A DNA stretch of 64,000 nucleotides from Crocinitomicaceae bacterium (GTDB lineage: Bacteria > Bacteroidota > Bacteroidia > Flavobacteriales_D > Crocinitomicaceae): contig JAQWHI010000018.1 of assembly GCA_029249445.1 (NCBI GenBank), positions 485,348-549,347 of the forward strand. The letters run 5' to 3'. The position numbers were made by a program, and so were the translations under genes. The notes beneath the pieces are model-generated. The model saw only the letters and a program-made list of their open reading frames with translations. It was not told where the DNA came from and made no database searches. How positions within the stretch are numbered: the first letter of the stretch is position 1; each line of letters begins with the position of its first letter. Below, in pieces: positions 45,786-54,326 of this stretch.

Positions 45786-46235
45786 ATGGTTCAAGAGGGA
45801 TTACAGACAAAAGTAAAGAATATCTTCTCCGCTTATTTGGAGCAAAATGGTCATAGAAAAACACCAGAACGCTTTGCTATACTCGCAGAAATCTATAACT
45901 ATGATGGTCACTTTGATATTGAATCTCTCTACATCGAGATGAAAAATCAAAACTACCGGGTTTCTCGAGCTACACTCTACAATACCATTGAACTTTTATT
46001 GGCGTGCAGTCTTGTACGTAAGCATCAATTTGGAAAAAACATAGCACAATTTGAAAAAGCACACGGATCAAATCAACACGATCATATTGTATTAACAGAT
46101 ACTGGAGAATTGCTGGAATTTTGTGATCCCAGAATCCAGAACATCAAATCAACAATCGAAGATATTTTTGATATAGAAATTCAACACCACTCCCTGTATT
46201 TCTATGGCGTCAAAAAAGGAACAAAAAAAGACTGA
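45786..46235 (+). CDS. Fur family transcriptional regulator
   Basis: Metal-dependent repressor of 149 residues. The N-terminal winged helix contains [16 protein letters not shown] and the recognition helix [19 protein letters not shown] near residue 62; the dimerisation domain has the HDH motif of the regulatory metal site near residue 97. The structural zinc CxxC, usual right after HDH, is replaced by LTDT ([16 protein letters not shown]). I recall the same change in related flavobacterial Fur proteins. Iron is the likely corepressor, but zinc or peroxide sensing cannot be excluded. It leads a run of four closely spaced genes. Confidence 0.9.
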   Translation: MVQEGLQTKVKNIFSAYLEQNGHRKTPERFAILAEIYNYDGHFDIESLYIEMKNQNYRVSRATLYNTIELLLACSLVRKHQFGKNIAQFEKAHGSNQHDHIVLTDTGELLEFCDPRIQNIKSTIEDIFDIEIQHHSLYFYGVKKGTKKD

Positions 46236-46237
46236 GT

Positions 46238-46591
46238 TTGAATTTACAATTTGACATAAACTTTCTTGATTCGATCGTCACGTATGCACTCAAAGGAAAA
46301 ATCACCACAGAGAACGACTTTGAAGAATTGGAGCGGGAAGTCTTCGAGAATCTAAACAAGAATTTCTATCGAATTATTTTCGATTTGTCCGAGTTAACCC
46401 ATACAAACTCTTCGGGAATCGGTTTTTTTATGAGAACACTCACAAAAGCTCGAATTATGAATGGCGATTTGGCATTGATTCATTTAAACGGAAATGTAAA
46501 GAAGATTTTTGAAATCGCGAAACTCGACGAAGTCTATACAATTTACACAGAAGAAGAAAAAGCAATAAAACACTTTAAGCAAACACAATGA
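46238..46591 (+). CDS. STAS domain protein (anti-sigma factor antagonist type)
   Basis: A 117-residue single-domain STAS protein. The loop IIFDLSELTHTNSSGIGFFM near residue 45 includes the serine phosphorylated in SpoIIAA-like antagonists. No ATG is available near the beginning; the best start is TTG at 46238, two bases after the fur stop, followed by NLQFDINFLDS. Its partner kinase or sigma factor is not in the window. The stop overlaps the purA ATG by four bases, so it is coupled to purine synthesis, an unexpected link. Confidence 0.85.
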   Translation: MNLQFDINFLDSIVTYALKGKITTENDFEELEREVFENLNKNFYRIIFDLSELTHTNSSGIGFFMRTLTKARIMNGDLALIHLNGNVKKIFEIAKLDEVYTIYTEEEKAIKHFKQTQ

Positions 46592-47871
46592 AAGTAGACG
46601 TATTACTTGGTTTACAATGGGGCGATGAGGGAAAAGGTAAAATCGTTGATGTCCTCACTCCTAATTATGATATTATAGCTCGCTTTCAAGGAGGGCCAAA
46701 CGCCGGGCATACTCTCGAATTCAATGGGATTAAACACGTGCTACACACGATTCCCTCCGGAATTTTTCGAGATGGTGTGATGAACTTAGTTGGAAATGGT
46801 GTTGTTATAGATCCTGTAATTTTCAAAGGAGAACTTGACAAACTAGAACCGTTTAATATTGATTACAAATCACGATTGGTAATCTCGAAAAAAGCGCATT
46901 TGATCCTACCAACACACCGTATACTTGATGCTGCATCCGAGGCATCAAAAGGAAAAGATAAAATCGGTTCAACACTTAAAGGTATTGGTCCAACCTATAT
47001 GGATAAAACAGGAAGAAATGGCCTGCGTATAGGAGATATCTACTCTCCAAAATTCCAAGAGAAATACAATGCGCTCGTAGAAAAGCACAAACAAATGTTA
47101 CGACGCTATGAAGGTTTCGAATACGATCTAACAGAGCTCGAAGGACCGTGGTTGGCATCCATTGAATCGCTCAAGGAATTAACTGCTGTTGATAGTGAAC
47201 AATATATCAACGATGCCATGAAAGCTGGGAAGAAAATTCTTGCTGAAGGGGCACAAGGAACAATGCTAGACATTGATTTTGGGACATACCCATTCGTAAC
47301 ATCGTCGAACACAGTAACAGCAGGTACATGCACAGGTTTGGGAGTGGCACCAACAAAAATTGGCGATGTCATCGGAATATTTAAAGCCTATTGCACACGT
47401 GTAGGCAGTGGACCATTTCCAACAGAATTAGAAGATCAAACAGGAGAAAAAATCAGAAAAGAAGGCTCTGAGTTTGGAGCAACAACAGGTCGTCCAAGAA
47501 GGTGTGGCTGGGTTGATCTGCCCCAATTGAAATATGCAATAATGATCAATGGCGCAAGCGAGTTATCGATGATGAAAGCTGATGTTTTAGATACTTTTGA
47601 TACCATAAGAGTTTGTACACACTATATTATTGATGGTGAAAAATACGATTACTTCCCTTACGACGTTAATGATGTAGAAATCACTCCCGTTTATGAAGAT
47701 ATTAAAGGGTGGAATTGTGATACAACAAAATTGACATCAATGGATGAGGCTCCAGCGGAACTGAAATCATATGTCGCATATTTGGAACAAAAGCTAGACA
47801 CACCTATTACAGTTGTCTCAGTTGGTCCAGATAGAACACAAACATTAGATAACAAGAAAGTACTCGCTTGA
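46588..47871 (+). CDS. purA: Adenylosuccinate synthetase
   Basis: GTP-dependent ligase that joins IMP and aspartate in AMP synthesis. The 427-residue protein begins with GLQWGDEGKGKIVDVL, GGPNAGHTLE near residue 36, GSTLKGIGPTYMDK near residue 128, AEGAQGTMLDIDFGTYPFVTSS near residue 218 and TTGRPRRCGW near residue 297. Length is standard. It is coupled to the STAS gene upstream and to the ostA-like gene downstream by overlapping stop and start codons. Confidence 0.97.
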   Translation: MKVDVLLGLQWGDEGKGKIVDVLTPNYDIIARFQGGPNAGHTLEFNGIKHVLHTIPSGIFRDGVMNLVGNGVVIDPVIFKGELDKLEPFNIDYKSRLVISKKAHLILPTHRILDAASEASKGKDKIGSTLKGIGPTYMDKTGRNGLRIGDIYSPKFQEKYNALVEKHKQMLRRYEGFEYDLTELEGPWLASIESLKELTAVDSEQYINDAMKAGKKILAEGAQGTMLDIDFGTYPFVTSSNTVTAGTCTGLGVAPTKIGDVIGIFKAYCTRVGSGPFPTELEDQTGEKIRKEGSEFGATTGRPRRCGWVDLPQLKYAIMINGASELSMMKADVLDTFDTIRVCTHYIIDGEKYDYFPYDVNDVEITPVYEDIKGWNCDTTKLTSMDEAPAELKSYVAYLEQKLDTPITVVSVGPDRTQTLDNKKVLA

Positions 47872-49409
47872 ACACTAAATTCAACATATTAAAAAGTGCG
47901 CTTGTTCTCAGCGCACTTTTTTTGCTTAGAACATACTCCTTTGCGCAAGATGATTTCCTCGAATTGTTGCCAGGATCAGAATCCCTAGAATTTGACAAAA
48001 AGACCGGAATACACCGTCTGAAAGGCAATGTCAATTTTAAATACCAAGGAAATATCATGTTTTGCGATTCAGCGCACTATCAAGAAGAGGATAAAATAAT
48101 TCGTGCCTACGGAAAAGTTCACATAAAAAAAGGAGATACACTAAACTTATATTGTGACTCTCTTCACTACAACGGAATTAGTAAAAAAGCGACACTTTGG
48201 GGAAACGTACGTGCAAGAGACAATGAATTCAAGTTGACAACGGAAATTCTTTACTACGATGCTAAGAACAGTCAAGCGTCTTATACCATAGGTGGCAAAG
48301 TACAAAGCAGTTCATCAAACGAAATACTCACGAGTACCATTGGTTATTTTTATCCAGAATCAAAAAACTTCTTCTTTAGCAAAGATGTTTATTACAAGGG
48401 AGATAATATAACAATGAAAACGGACACACTGCGTTATATGTACAATCAAAAGAAAACCTTCTTTTATGGGCCAACTGAGATATTCAGTGACGGATCTGAC
48501 ATGTATTGCGAGTCTGGTTGGTACAATACAATAACTAAAGAAGGAGCTCTCTTTAAGAATGCCTGGATTTCTCGAGATTCTGATTATATCTCTGGAGATA
48601 CTTTATACTATATACCGATGAATGCGGAGTATATTGGAATTGGTAATGTACATTATGTTGATTCTATTCAACATATGGAATTCAAAAGTGATTATGCATA
48701 TTCCTCTGACAGTTTGCACTATTCTCTATTAACTGGTCGAGCTATAGCGTCAAAACATATGGACGACGATACCTTGCATATTCATGCCGACACACTCTAC
48801 AATTTCAAAAATGATACGCTTGAATACTTGCTTGGATATCACAGCGCTCAAATCTACTCTACAGATTTTCAAGGTCAAGCAGACAGCCTTACTTTCCTCA
48901 GATCAGCTGGGAAAATAGAATTGCACCACGCTCCGATTGTGTGGTCAAAAATGGCTGAATTAAAGGGTGTCTTCATAGATATTGACCTCATTAACGATAC
49001 CATTGTACAGTATGTAAACATATACAACAATGCGTCGATTTTGATGGAAGTAGAATCCGAACAATACTACAATCAAATTGCAGGAAAAAACATCACGGCT
49101 CGATTTATCAATAATGAGTTGGTTCAGGCAACAGTTCTGGGAAACGCAACAACAATTTCATTTCCTGAGGATGAAAAAAAAACAGACTCACTTCATACAA
49201 TTGAACGTATGGGCATGAATCGACTCTATTCTAGTAAATTACGTATTGATATAGATAGTAGTCAAATTGTTGGTATTACATATTTAGAAAAACCAGACGG
49301 TGCATTCTACCCTATGGATCAAATAAACAAAGAAGAACAGTTTATACCTAAATTTCAATGGAACGATGCACTCCGACCAAAAGGATTAATCGACCTACTG
49401 AAAGACTAA
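47868..49409 (+). CDS. OstA/LptA-like organic solvent tolerance family protein
   Basis: Exported beta-jellyroll protein of 513 residues, related to the LptA/OstA domain that carries LPS across the periplasm. A signal peptide (ILKSALVLSALFLLRTYSFAQ) precedes repeats of the type GNVNFKYQGNIMFCDSAHYQEEDKIIRAYGKVHIKKGDTL, in which MFCDSAHY and LYCDSLHYN alternate. Only TTG at 47868 can serve as a start while keeping the signal peptide; it overlaps the purA TGA as TTGA. The signal-peptide codons contain a perfect intrinsic terminator hairpin, which may make expression depend on translation. A role in LPS transport is inferred from the domain. Confidence 0.88.
   Translation: MNTKFNILKSALVLSALFLLRTYSFAQDDFLELLPGSESLEFDKKTGIHRLKGNVNFKYQGNIMFCDSAHYQEEDKIIRAYGKVHIKKGDTLNLYCDSLHYNGISKKATLWGNVRARDNEFKLTTEILYYDAKNSQASYTIGGKVQSSSSNEILTSTIGYFYPESKNFFFSKDVYYKGDNITMKTDTLRYMYNQKKTFFYGPTEIFSDGSDMYCESGWYNTITKEGALFKNAWISRDSDYISGDTLYYIPMNAEYIGIGNVHYVDSIQHMEFKSDYAYSSDSLHYSLLTGRAIASKHMDDDTLHIHADTLYNFKNDTLEYLLGYHSAQIYSTDFQGQADSLTFLRSAGKIELHHAPIVWSKMAELKGVFIDIDLINDTIVQYVNIYNNASILMEVESEQYYNQIAGKNITARFINNELVQATVLGNATTISFPEDEKKTDSLHTIERMGMNRLYSSKLRIDIDSSQIVGITYLEKPDGAFYPMDQINKEEQFIPKFQWNDALRPKGLIDLLKD
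47892..47923 (+). terminator. Intrinsic terminator inside the start of the ostA-like gene
   Basis: AAAAGTGCGC and GCGCACTTTT form a perfect ten-pair stem around TTGTTCTCA, followed by seven T in a row (the last of the stem included). It lies 20 bases after the purA stop but inside codons 9-19 of the next gene. Confidence 0.88.
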
Positions 49410-49453
49410 AAATGTAAATTGAAATCATCATCTGGAGCCTGTAGCATCTGATT

Positions 49454-51670
49454 TTATTCTTCAGAACTTTTCCGAACTACACGCTGAACCCCCTCTACCT
49501 GCTCAAACTTTCGCATAAGTTGATTCAAATGTTCGGTGTCGTAAACCATCACTTTCATATTTCCCTCAAAGATTCCATCCTGAGTTTCAAATGAAATTGA
49601 TTTCATATTTACATTGTGTTGATTTGATATGATCTCTGTAATTCTATTTACAATTCCTAACAGATCGATACCTTGCACCATTATTGAAGCAATATTCTCT
49701 TTTAACTCAGCGCCTTTCCAGCGGGCCTTTATGCAACGATATGCCATTTTTGACATTAGATGTTCGGCATTTGGGCAACTGTACCTGTGGACTTTGATAC
49801 CTTCGCTGATCGTTATAAATCCAAAGACATCATCTCCAGGAATGGGGTTACAACAATTCGCCATTTTATAATCAATGTCCTTGAAATCTTCTCCAATTAT
49901 TATTGTATCGGATTTCTGAATGGCCTGAGAAATTACATTGCCCGCTTTTCTGCTTTTGCGAACTGCTGATTTCTTATTTAAATGAAGTATTCCTGCTTTG
50001 TTATCAATTTCCCGAAGCTTTGTGAGATCGATTTTCCCCTTTGCAATCTGAAAATACAATTCCATAGCTCCTGGAATTTTGTAGTACTTTTCAAGAACAG
50101 TAATATTATCTCCCACGAAACGTATGTTGTGCTGTTTAAACTTACGTTCTAAAATTTCTTTTCCATCAGAAGCAATGACCTTGCGTTCTTCCTTCAAAGA
50201 AGATTTTATTTTCTGTTTTGCTCTCGCTGTAGCGACAAACCTTAACCATTCTTCATTTGGTTTCTGCTTTGAAGAAGTAATGATTTCCACCTGATCTCCG
50301 CTCTGAAGTTGGTAACTAAGCGGTACCAATCGGTTGTTTACTTTTCCACCTATGCAGCTCCCACCAATATCCGTGTGTATGTCGTACGCGAAGTCAAGAA
50401 TCGTCGATCCTGTGGGTAAAACACGTAAATCTCCTTTCGGAGTGAAAATATAAATTTCTTCCGAAAACAAATTGAGTTTAAATTCATTGATGAAGTCCAT
50501 TGCACTCACATCTGGGCTCTCCATTAAATCTCTAATTTCAGAAATCCATCGATCAAATTTGCTTTCTTTTGTCTTCGACTCCTTGTAGCGATAATGCGCA
50601 GCAAATCCTTTCTCGGCGATTACATCCATCCTTGAAGAACGAATTTGAACCTCTACCCACTTCCCTGTTGGCGACATTACAGTGGTATGTAAGGACTCAT
50701 AGCCGTTTGCTCGAGGAGTAGAAATCCAATCACGCAATCGATCCGGGCTCGGTTGATAAAAGTCGGTAACAATACTATAAATTCTCCAACAATCAGACTT
50801 TTCTCGCTCCTGAGGAGTCGATACAATAATACGAACTGCAAAAATGTCATACACCTCATCAAAAGGTACTCCTTTCGTTTTTATTTTTCTAGCAATTGAG
50901 GAAACAGACTTTGTACGCACCTTGATCTTATAATCGTAGCCTTCCGCTGAGAGCACCTCTCTTATAGGATATATAAATTTTCGAATAAAGCGACTTCTTA
51001 CAGCTTTGGTTGATTTAAGTTTGGTTTGAATATCTGCAAATACATCTGGTTCCGTATATCGAAAAGCCAAGTCCTCCAATTCACTTTTAATGGAATACAA
51101 TCCCAATCGGTGGGCCAAAGGAGCATACAAAAACTTCGTTTCTGAGGCAATTTTAATTTGCTTATCTTGACGCATGGAGGACAGTGTCCTCATATTGTGC
51201 AAGCGATCAGCTAATTTTATAAGCACCACGCGAATATCATCCGAAATAGTGAGGATCATTTTCCTAAAATTCTCTGCTTGCACTGAGGCGTTTTCATCAA
51301 AGACCTCAGGGATTTTCGTCAATCCATCAATAATTAAACGCACTTTTTCTCCAAACAAATCCTCAACATCCTCGAGGGTAATGTGGGTGTCTTCGACTGT
51401 ATCATGCAAAAGTGCACAGACGATTGCAGTAGGACCAAGACCAATATCCTCTGCGCAGATACGAGCAACAGCAATTGGATGAAAGATATAAGGCTCACCG
51501 GACTTACGACGCATGTCCTTGTGCGCATCAACGGCAACGTCGAATGCCTTCCGAATCATTCTAGTATCCTCCTTGCTCCTGTTTTTGGCCGCACGAAGCA
51601 AACCACGAAATGCATTCAAAATGTCTTTTCGTTCCTGCTCAAGATCGATATTTGGATGCAATTCACCCAT
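49454..51670 (-). CDS. rsh: RelA/SpoT homologue, (p)ppGpp synthetase/hydrolase
   Basis: Stringent-response enzyme of 738 residues. In order: an HD hydrolase domain with YIFHPIAVARI and LLHDTVEDTHI near residue 85, ADRLHNMRT near residue 152; a synthetase domain with GYESLHTTVMSP near residue 322 and WVEVQIRSSRMD; a TGS domain starting near EEIYIFTPKGDLR; and a C-terminal ACT domain (ISFETQDGIFEGN). Both catalytic domains look complete, so it is probably bifunctional. The ATG is directly after the TAA of the fumarylacetoacetase gene. Confidence 0.95.
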   Translation of the reverse strand: MGELHPNIDLEQERKDILNAFRGLLRAAKNRSKEDTRMIRKAFDVAVDAHKDMRRKSGEPYIFHPIAVARICAEDIGLGPTAIVCALLHDTVEDTHITLEDVEDLFGEKVRLIIDGLTKIPEVFDENASVQAENFRKMILTISDDIRVVLIKLADRLHNMRTLSSMRQDKQIKIASETKFLYAPLAHRLGLYSIKSELEDLAFRYTEPDVFADIQTKLKSTKAVRSRFIRKFIYPIREVLSAEGYDYKIKVRTKSVSSIARKIKTKGVPFDEVYDIFAVRIIVSTPQEREKSDCWRIYSIVTDFYQPSPDRLRDWISTPRANGYESLHTTVMSPTGKWVEVQIRSSRMDVIAEKGFAAHYRYKESKTKESKFDRWISEIRDLMESPDVSAMDFINEFKLNLFSEEIYIFTPKGDLRVLPTGSTILDFAYDIHTDIGGSCIGGKVNNRLVPLSYQLQSGDQVEIITSSKQKPNEEWLRFVATARAKQKIKSSLKEERKVIASDGKEILERKFKQHNIRFVGDNITVLEKYYKIPGAMELYFQIAKGKIDLTKLREIDNKAGILHLNKKSAVRKSRKAGNVISQAIQKSDTIIIGEDFKDIDYKMANCCNPIPGDDVFGFITISEGIKVHRYSCPNAEHLMSKMAYRCIKARWKGAELKENIASIMVQGIDLLGIVNRITEIISNQHNVNMKSISFETQDGIFEGNMKVMVYDTEHLNQLMRKFEQVEGVQRVVRKSSEE

Positions 51671-52942
51671 TTATTTTGCAGGCAATAGTTTGGCTTTAAC
51701 CTCTCCAAATCCAATCCGAACTCCATCTTTTTGCGAATATCCTCGCATAACTACAGTGTCATTATCTTGAATGAATTTTCTTTCTGTTCCGTCAGGCATT
51801 GAAACTGGCTTCGTCCCTTTCCATGAAATTTCAAGCATCGAACCATACATTCCTTCTTCCGGACCGGAGATTGTTCCAGAGGCCATCATGTCTCCAGCAT
51901 TAATATTACATCCATTTACGGTATGATGCGCTAACTGTTGATTCATGTTCCAATACATATGAAGGTAATTTGAGTTACTTACTTCTTTTTCAAGTCCATT
52001 TTCTGGAACGATTGAAACCTGTAAGTTAATATCTATGTGTTTGTCGCCACTATATTCAAGGTAAGAAAGAACTTTCGGATCTTGAACTGGACCTGAAACT
52101 CGGAAGGGTGTCAACGCATCTAAAGTAACAATCCAAGGTGAAGTATGTGAAGCAAAATTCTTGGCTAAAAATGGTCCCAGAGGGATGTACTCCCATTTTT
52201 GAATGTCTCGTGCTGACCAATCATTGAACAATGTCAAGCCAAAAATATAATCGTCTGCTTCATCGGTTGAAATTGTATCACCCAATTCTTTCCCTTGATA
52301 GGTAACGAAAGCCATCTCTAATTCAAAATCTAATAATTTACATGGTCCATAGACAGGAGACTCATCCTCACTTGGCTTTTGCTGCCCTTTTGGGCGATGA
52401 AATGGTGTTCCCGACACAACGATTGAAGAAGCTCTACCGTGATACCCTACAGGGATGTGCTTCCAATTGGGCAACAATGCATTATTGGGGTCTCTAAACA
52501 TACAACCAACATTGTAAGCATGCTGTTCCGATGAGTAGAAGTCTGTATAATCTCCAACTCGAACAGGCAATAACATTTCAACTGCATCGATATCAATTAA
52601 TGCTTGCTCAAGGTGGTTCTTGTTGTTTCGCAATTCATTGTTGGACACTTCAAAAAGCTCTGAAATGCGATTTCTTAGATTGCGCGTTCCTGATTTCCCA
52701 TTTAGCATCATATTGTTCAGAACGTCTGTATCAAAATCTTCTAAGGCGAAGTGCAAATCAGCAAGATAACCAAAATCATAAAGTACCTTAAGATCGATCA
52801 CCTTATCTCCAATTCTCGAAACTACGCGAGCTGTATCACCTGCCACAGTCGCAATCCCAAATGGAATGTTTTGAATCGGGAAATCCGAATTTTCTGGTAC
52901 CTCAATCCAACTTTTTAACGATGGGTCATTTGCTTTTATCAT
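51671..52942 (-). CDS. fah: Fumarylacetoacetase
   Basis: Final step of tyrosine degradation: fumarylacetoacetate to fumarate and acetoacetate. The 423-residue protein has the FAH N-terminal domain (NIPFGIATVAGD) and the catalytic domain with DFYSSEQHAYNVGCMFRD near residue 133, where metal and catalytic histidine lie, PVGYHGRASSIVVSG near residue 165 and LFNDWSARDIQKWEYIPLGPF near residue 245. It abuts the rsh gene and is 24 bases downstream of ychF. Other tyrosine-pathway genes are outside the window. Confidence 0.95.
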   Translation of the reverse strand: MIKANDPSLKSWIEVPENSDFPIQNIPFGIATVAGDTARVVSRIGDKVIDLKVLYDFGYLADLHFALEDFDTDVLNNMMLNGKSGTRNLRNRISELFEVSNNELRNNKNHLEQALIDIDAVEMLLPVRVGDYTDFYSSEQHAYNVGCMFRDPNNALLPNWKHIPVGYHGRASSIVVSGTPFHRPKGQQKPSEDESPVYGPCKLLDFELEMAFVTYQGKELGDTISTDEADDYIFGLTLFNDWSARDIQKWEYIPLGPFLAKNFASHTSPWIVTLDALTPFRVSGPVQDPKVLSYLEYSGDKHIDINLQVSIVPENGLEKEVSNSNYLHMYWNMNQQLAHHTVNGCNINAGDMMASGTISGPEEGMYGSMLEISWKGTKPVSMPDGTERKFIQDNDTVVMRGYSQKDGVRIGFGEVKAKLLPAK

Positions 52943-52966
52943 AATGTCCTTACTATTTTATTTCTC

Positions 52967-54064
52967 TTAATTGTTAAATAGGAAATGCATAACATCGCCG
53001 TCTTCCACTTCATATTCCTTTCCCTCGACTCTAAATTTCCCTGCATCCTTTACTGCAGATTCACTTCCTAATGTCACGAAATCATTATACTTCATTACTT
53101 CTGCTCGAATAAATCCTTTCTCAAAGTCGGTATGTATCACTCCTGCAGCTTGAGGTGCTTTTGAGCCTTTGTGGATCGTCCAAGCGCGTACCTCCTTTTT
53201 TCCTGCGGTGAAATAAGTATCTAAATTTAATAATGCATATGCCGATCGAATTAAACGATTCACACCAACTTCCTCTAAACCAAGCTCATCCAGGAACATT
53301 TGTCGCTCATCATAAGTATCCAACTCAATGATATCCGCTTCTATAGCTGCTCCAATAACCAATACTTCAGCATCCTCGTTTTTCACCGCTTCTTTAACTG
53401 CAGCAACATGCTTGTTTCCGTCCTTGACAGATGATTCATCAACATTACACAAATACATTACCGGCTTGGAAGTAATTAACTGAAATGATTTAACAATTTC
53501 ATCTTCTCTTTCATCAAAATCCATGGAACGAATAGAATTTCCAGCTTCCAAGGTGCTCTTGATTCTTAACGCTAGATCATGCTCTTTTACAATGTCCTTA
53601 TCACCTGACTTAACCTGACGAGAAATGGTTGAAATTCGTTTATCAATACTCTCCAAATCCTTCAATTGAAGCTCTACATCAATGACCTCTTTGTCGCGCA
53701 CAGGATCGACAGAACCATCAACATGAACGATATTGCCATCCTCAAAACACCTCAAAACATGAATAATTGCATCTGTTTCTCGAATATTTGCCAGGAATTG
53801 ATTTCCAAGTCCCTCTCCTTTTGATGCTCCTTTGACCAAACCAGCAATATCAACTATTTCCATCGTCGTTGGTATTACTTTTTCTGGTTTTACCAACTCC
53901 TCCAGTTTCTCCAATCGGGGATCGGGAACAGAAATAGTACCAATATTAGGTTCGATCGTACAGAACGGATAATTCGCAGATTGTGCTTTCGCATTCGAAA
54001 GACAATTAAATAATGTTGATTTGCCGACGTTCGGTAAACCTACTATTCCACATTTTAGTGCCAT
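52967..54064 (-). CDS. ychF: Ribosome-binding ATPase YchF (Obg family)
   Basis: Obg-like P-loop ATPase of 365 residues that binds ribosomes and takes part in translation or stress response. The GIVGLPNVGKSTLFNCLSNA P-loop is at the N-terminus, IVDIAGLVKGASKGEGLGNQFL (G3) near residue 68, a coiled-coil insertion in the middle and a C-terminal TGS domain (HTDFEKGFIRAEVMKYNDF). ATP preference is a family feature, from the changed G4 motif. A TATCTTTG box stands 16 bases before the ATG. Confidence 0.96.
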   Translation of the reverse strand: MALKCGIVGLPNVGKSTLFNCLSNAKAQSANYPFCTIEPNIGTISVPDPRLEKLEELVKPEKVIPTTMEIVDIAGLVKGASKGEGLGNQFLANIRETDAIIHVLRCFEDGNIVHVDGSVDPVRDKEVIDVELQLKDLESIDKRISTISRQVKSGDKDIVKEHDLALRIKSTLEAGNSIRSMDFDEREDEIVKSFQLITSKPVMYLCNVDESSVKDGNKHVAAVKEAVKNEDAEVLVIGAAIEADIIELDTYDERQMFLDELGLEEVGVNRLIRSAYALLNLDTYFTAGKKEVRAWTIHKGSKAPQAAGVIHTDFEKGFIRAEVMKYNDFVTLGSESAVKDAGKFRVEGKEYEVEDGDVMHFLFNN

Positions 54065-54080
54065 TTAATTCAATTTTAAA

Positions 54081-54088
54081 CAAAGATA
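54081..54088 (-). promoter_or_regulatory. TAnnTTTG promoter box of ychF-fah-rsh
   Basis: Minus strand TATCTTTG, 16 bases before the ychF ATG. Confidence 0.6.
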
Positions 54089-54257
54089 ATTAAAGCATAT
54101 GAAGATTTGATTTCAAATTGAATTCAATCTCAAAGATTTAAAACATTGAAGTGGAAATATAATTTCAACAAAATCACATTTATCTTATGTAAAATCATCC
54201 ACGTTCCATTTGTTAATAAAAAAGACTTTCTTTTATACCTTCTTTCTTAAAATACAC

Positions 54258-54265
54258 TACTTTTG
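54258..54265 (+). promoter_or_regulatory. TAnnTTTG promoter box of the palmitoyltransferase-like gene
   Basis: TACTTTTG, 61 bases before the ATG at 54327. It argues against the ORF-track start at 54210, which lies upstream of it. Confidence 0.55.
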
Positions 54266-54326
54266 TTGCGAATTAAACTCTAATGAACTGTATACGAGTT
54301 CATTTAATACATTGAAAAAACAATTT

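Noticed and set aside
54210-54326. N-terminal extension of the palmitoyltransferase-like protein in the ORF track
   Set aside because: The extra 39 residues are not family-like and begin upstream of the TACTTTTG promoter box; the ATG at 54327 starts at the conserved N-terminus.
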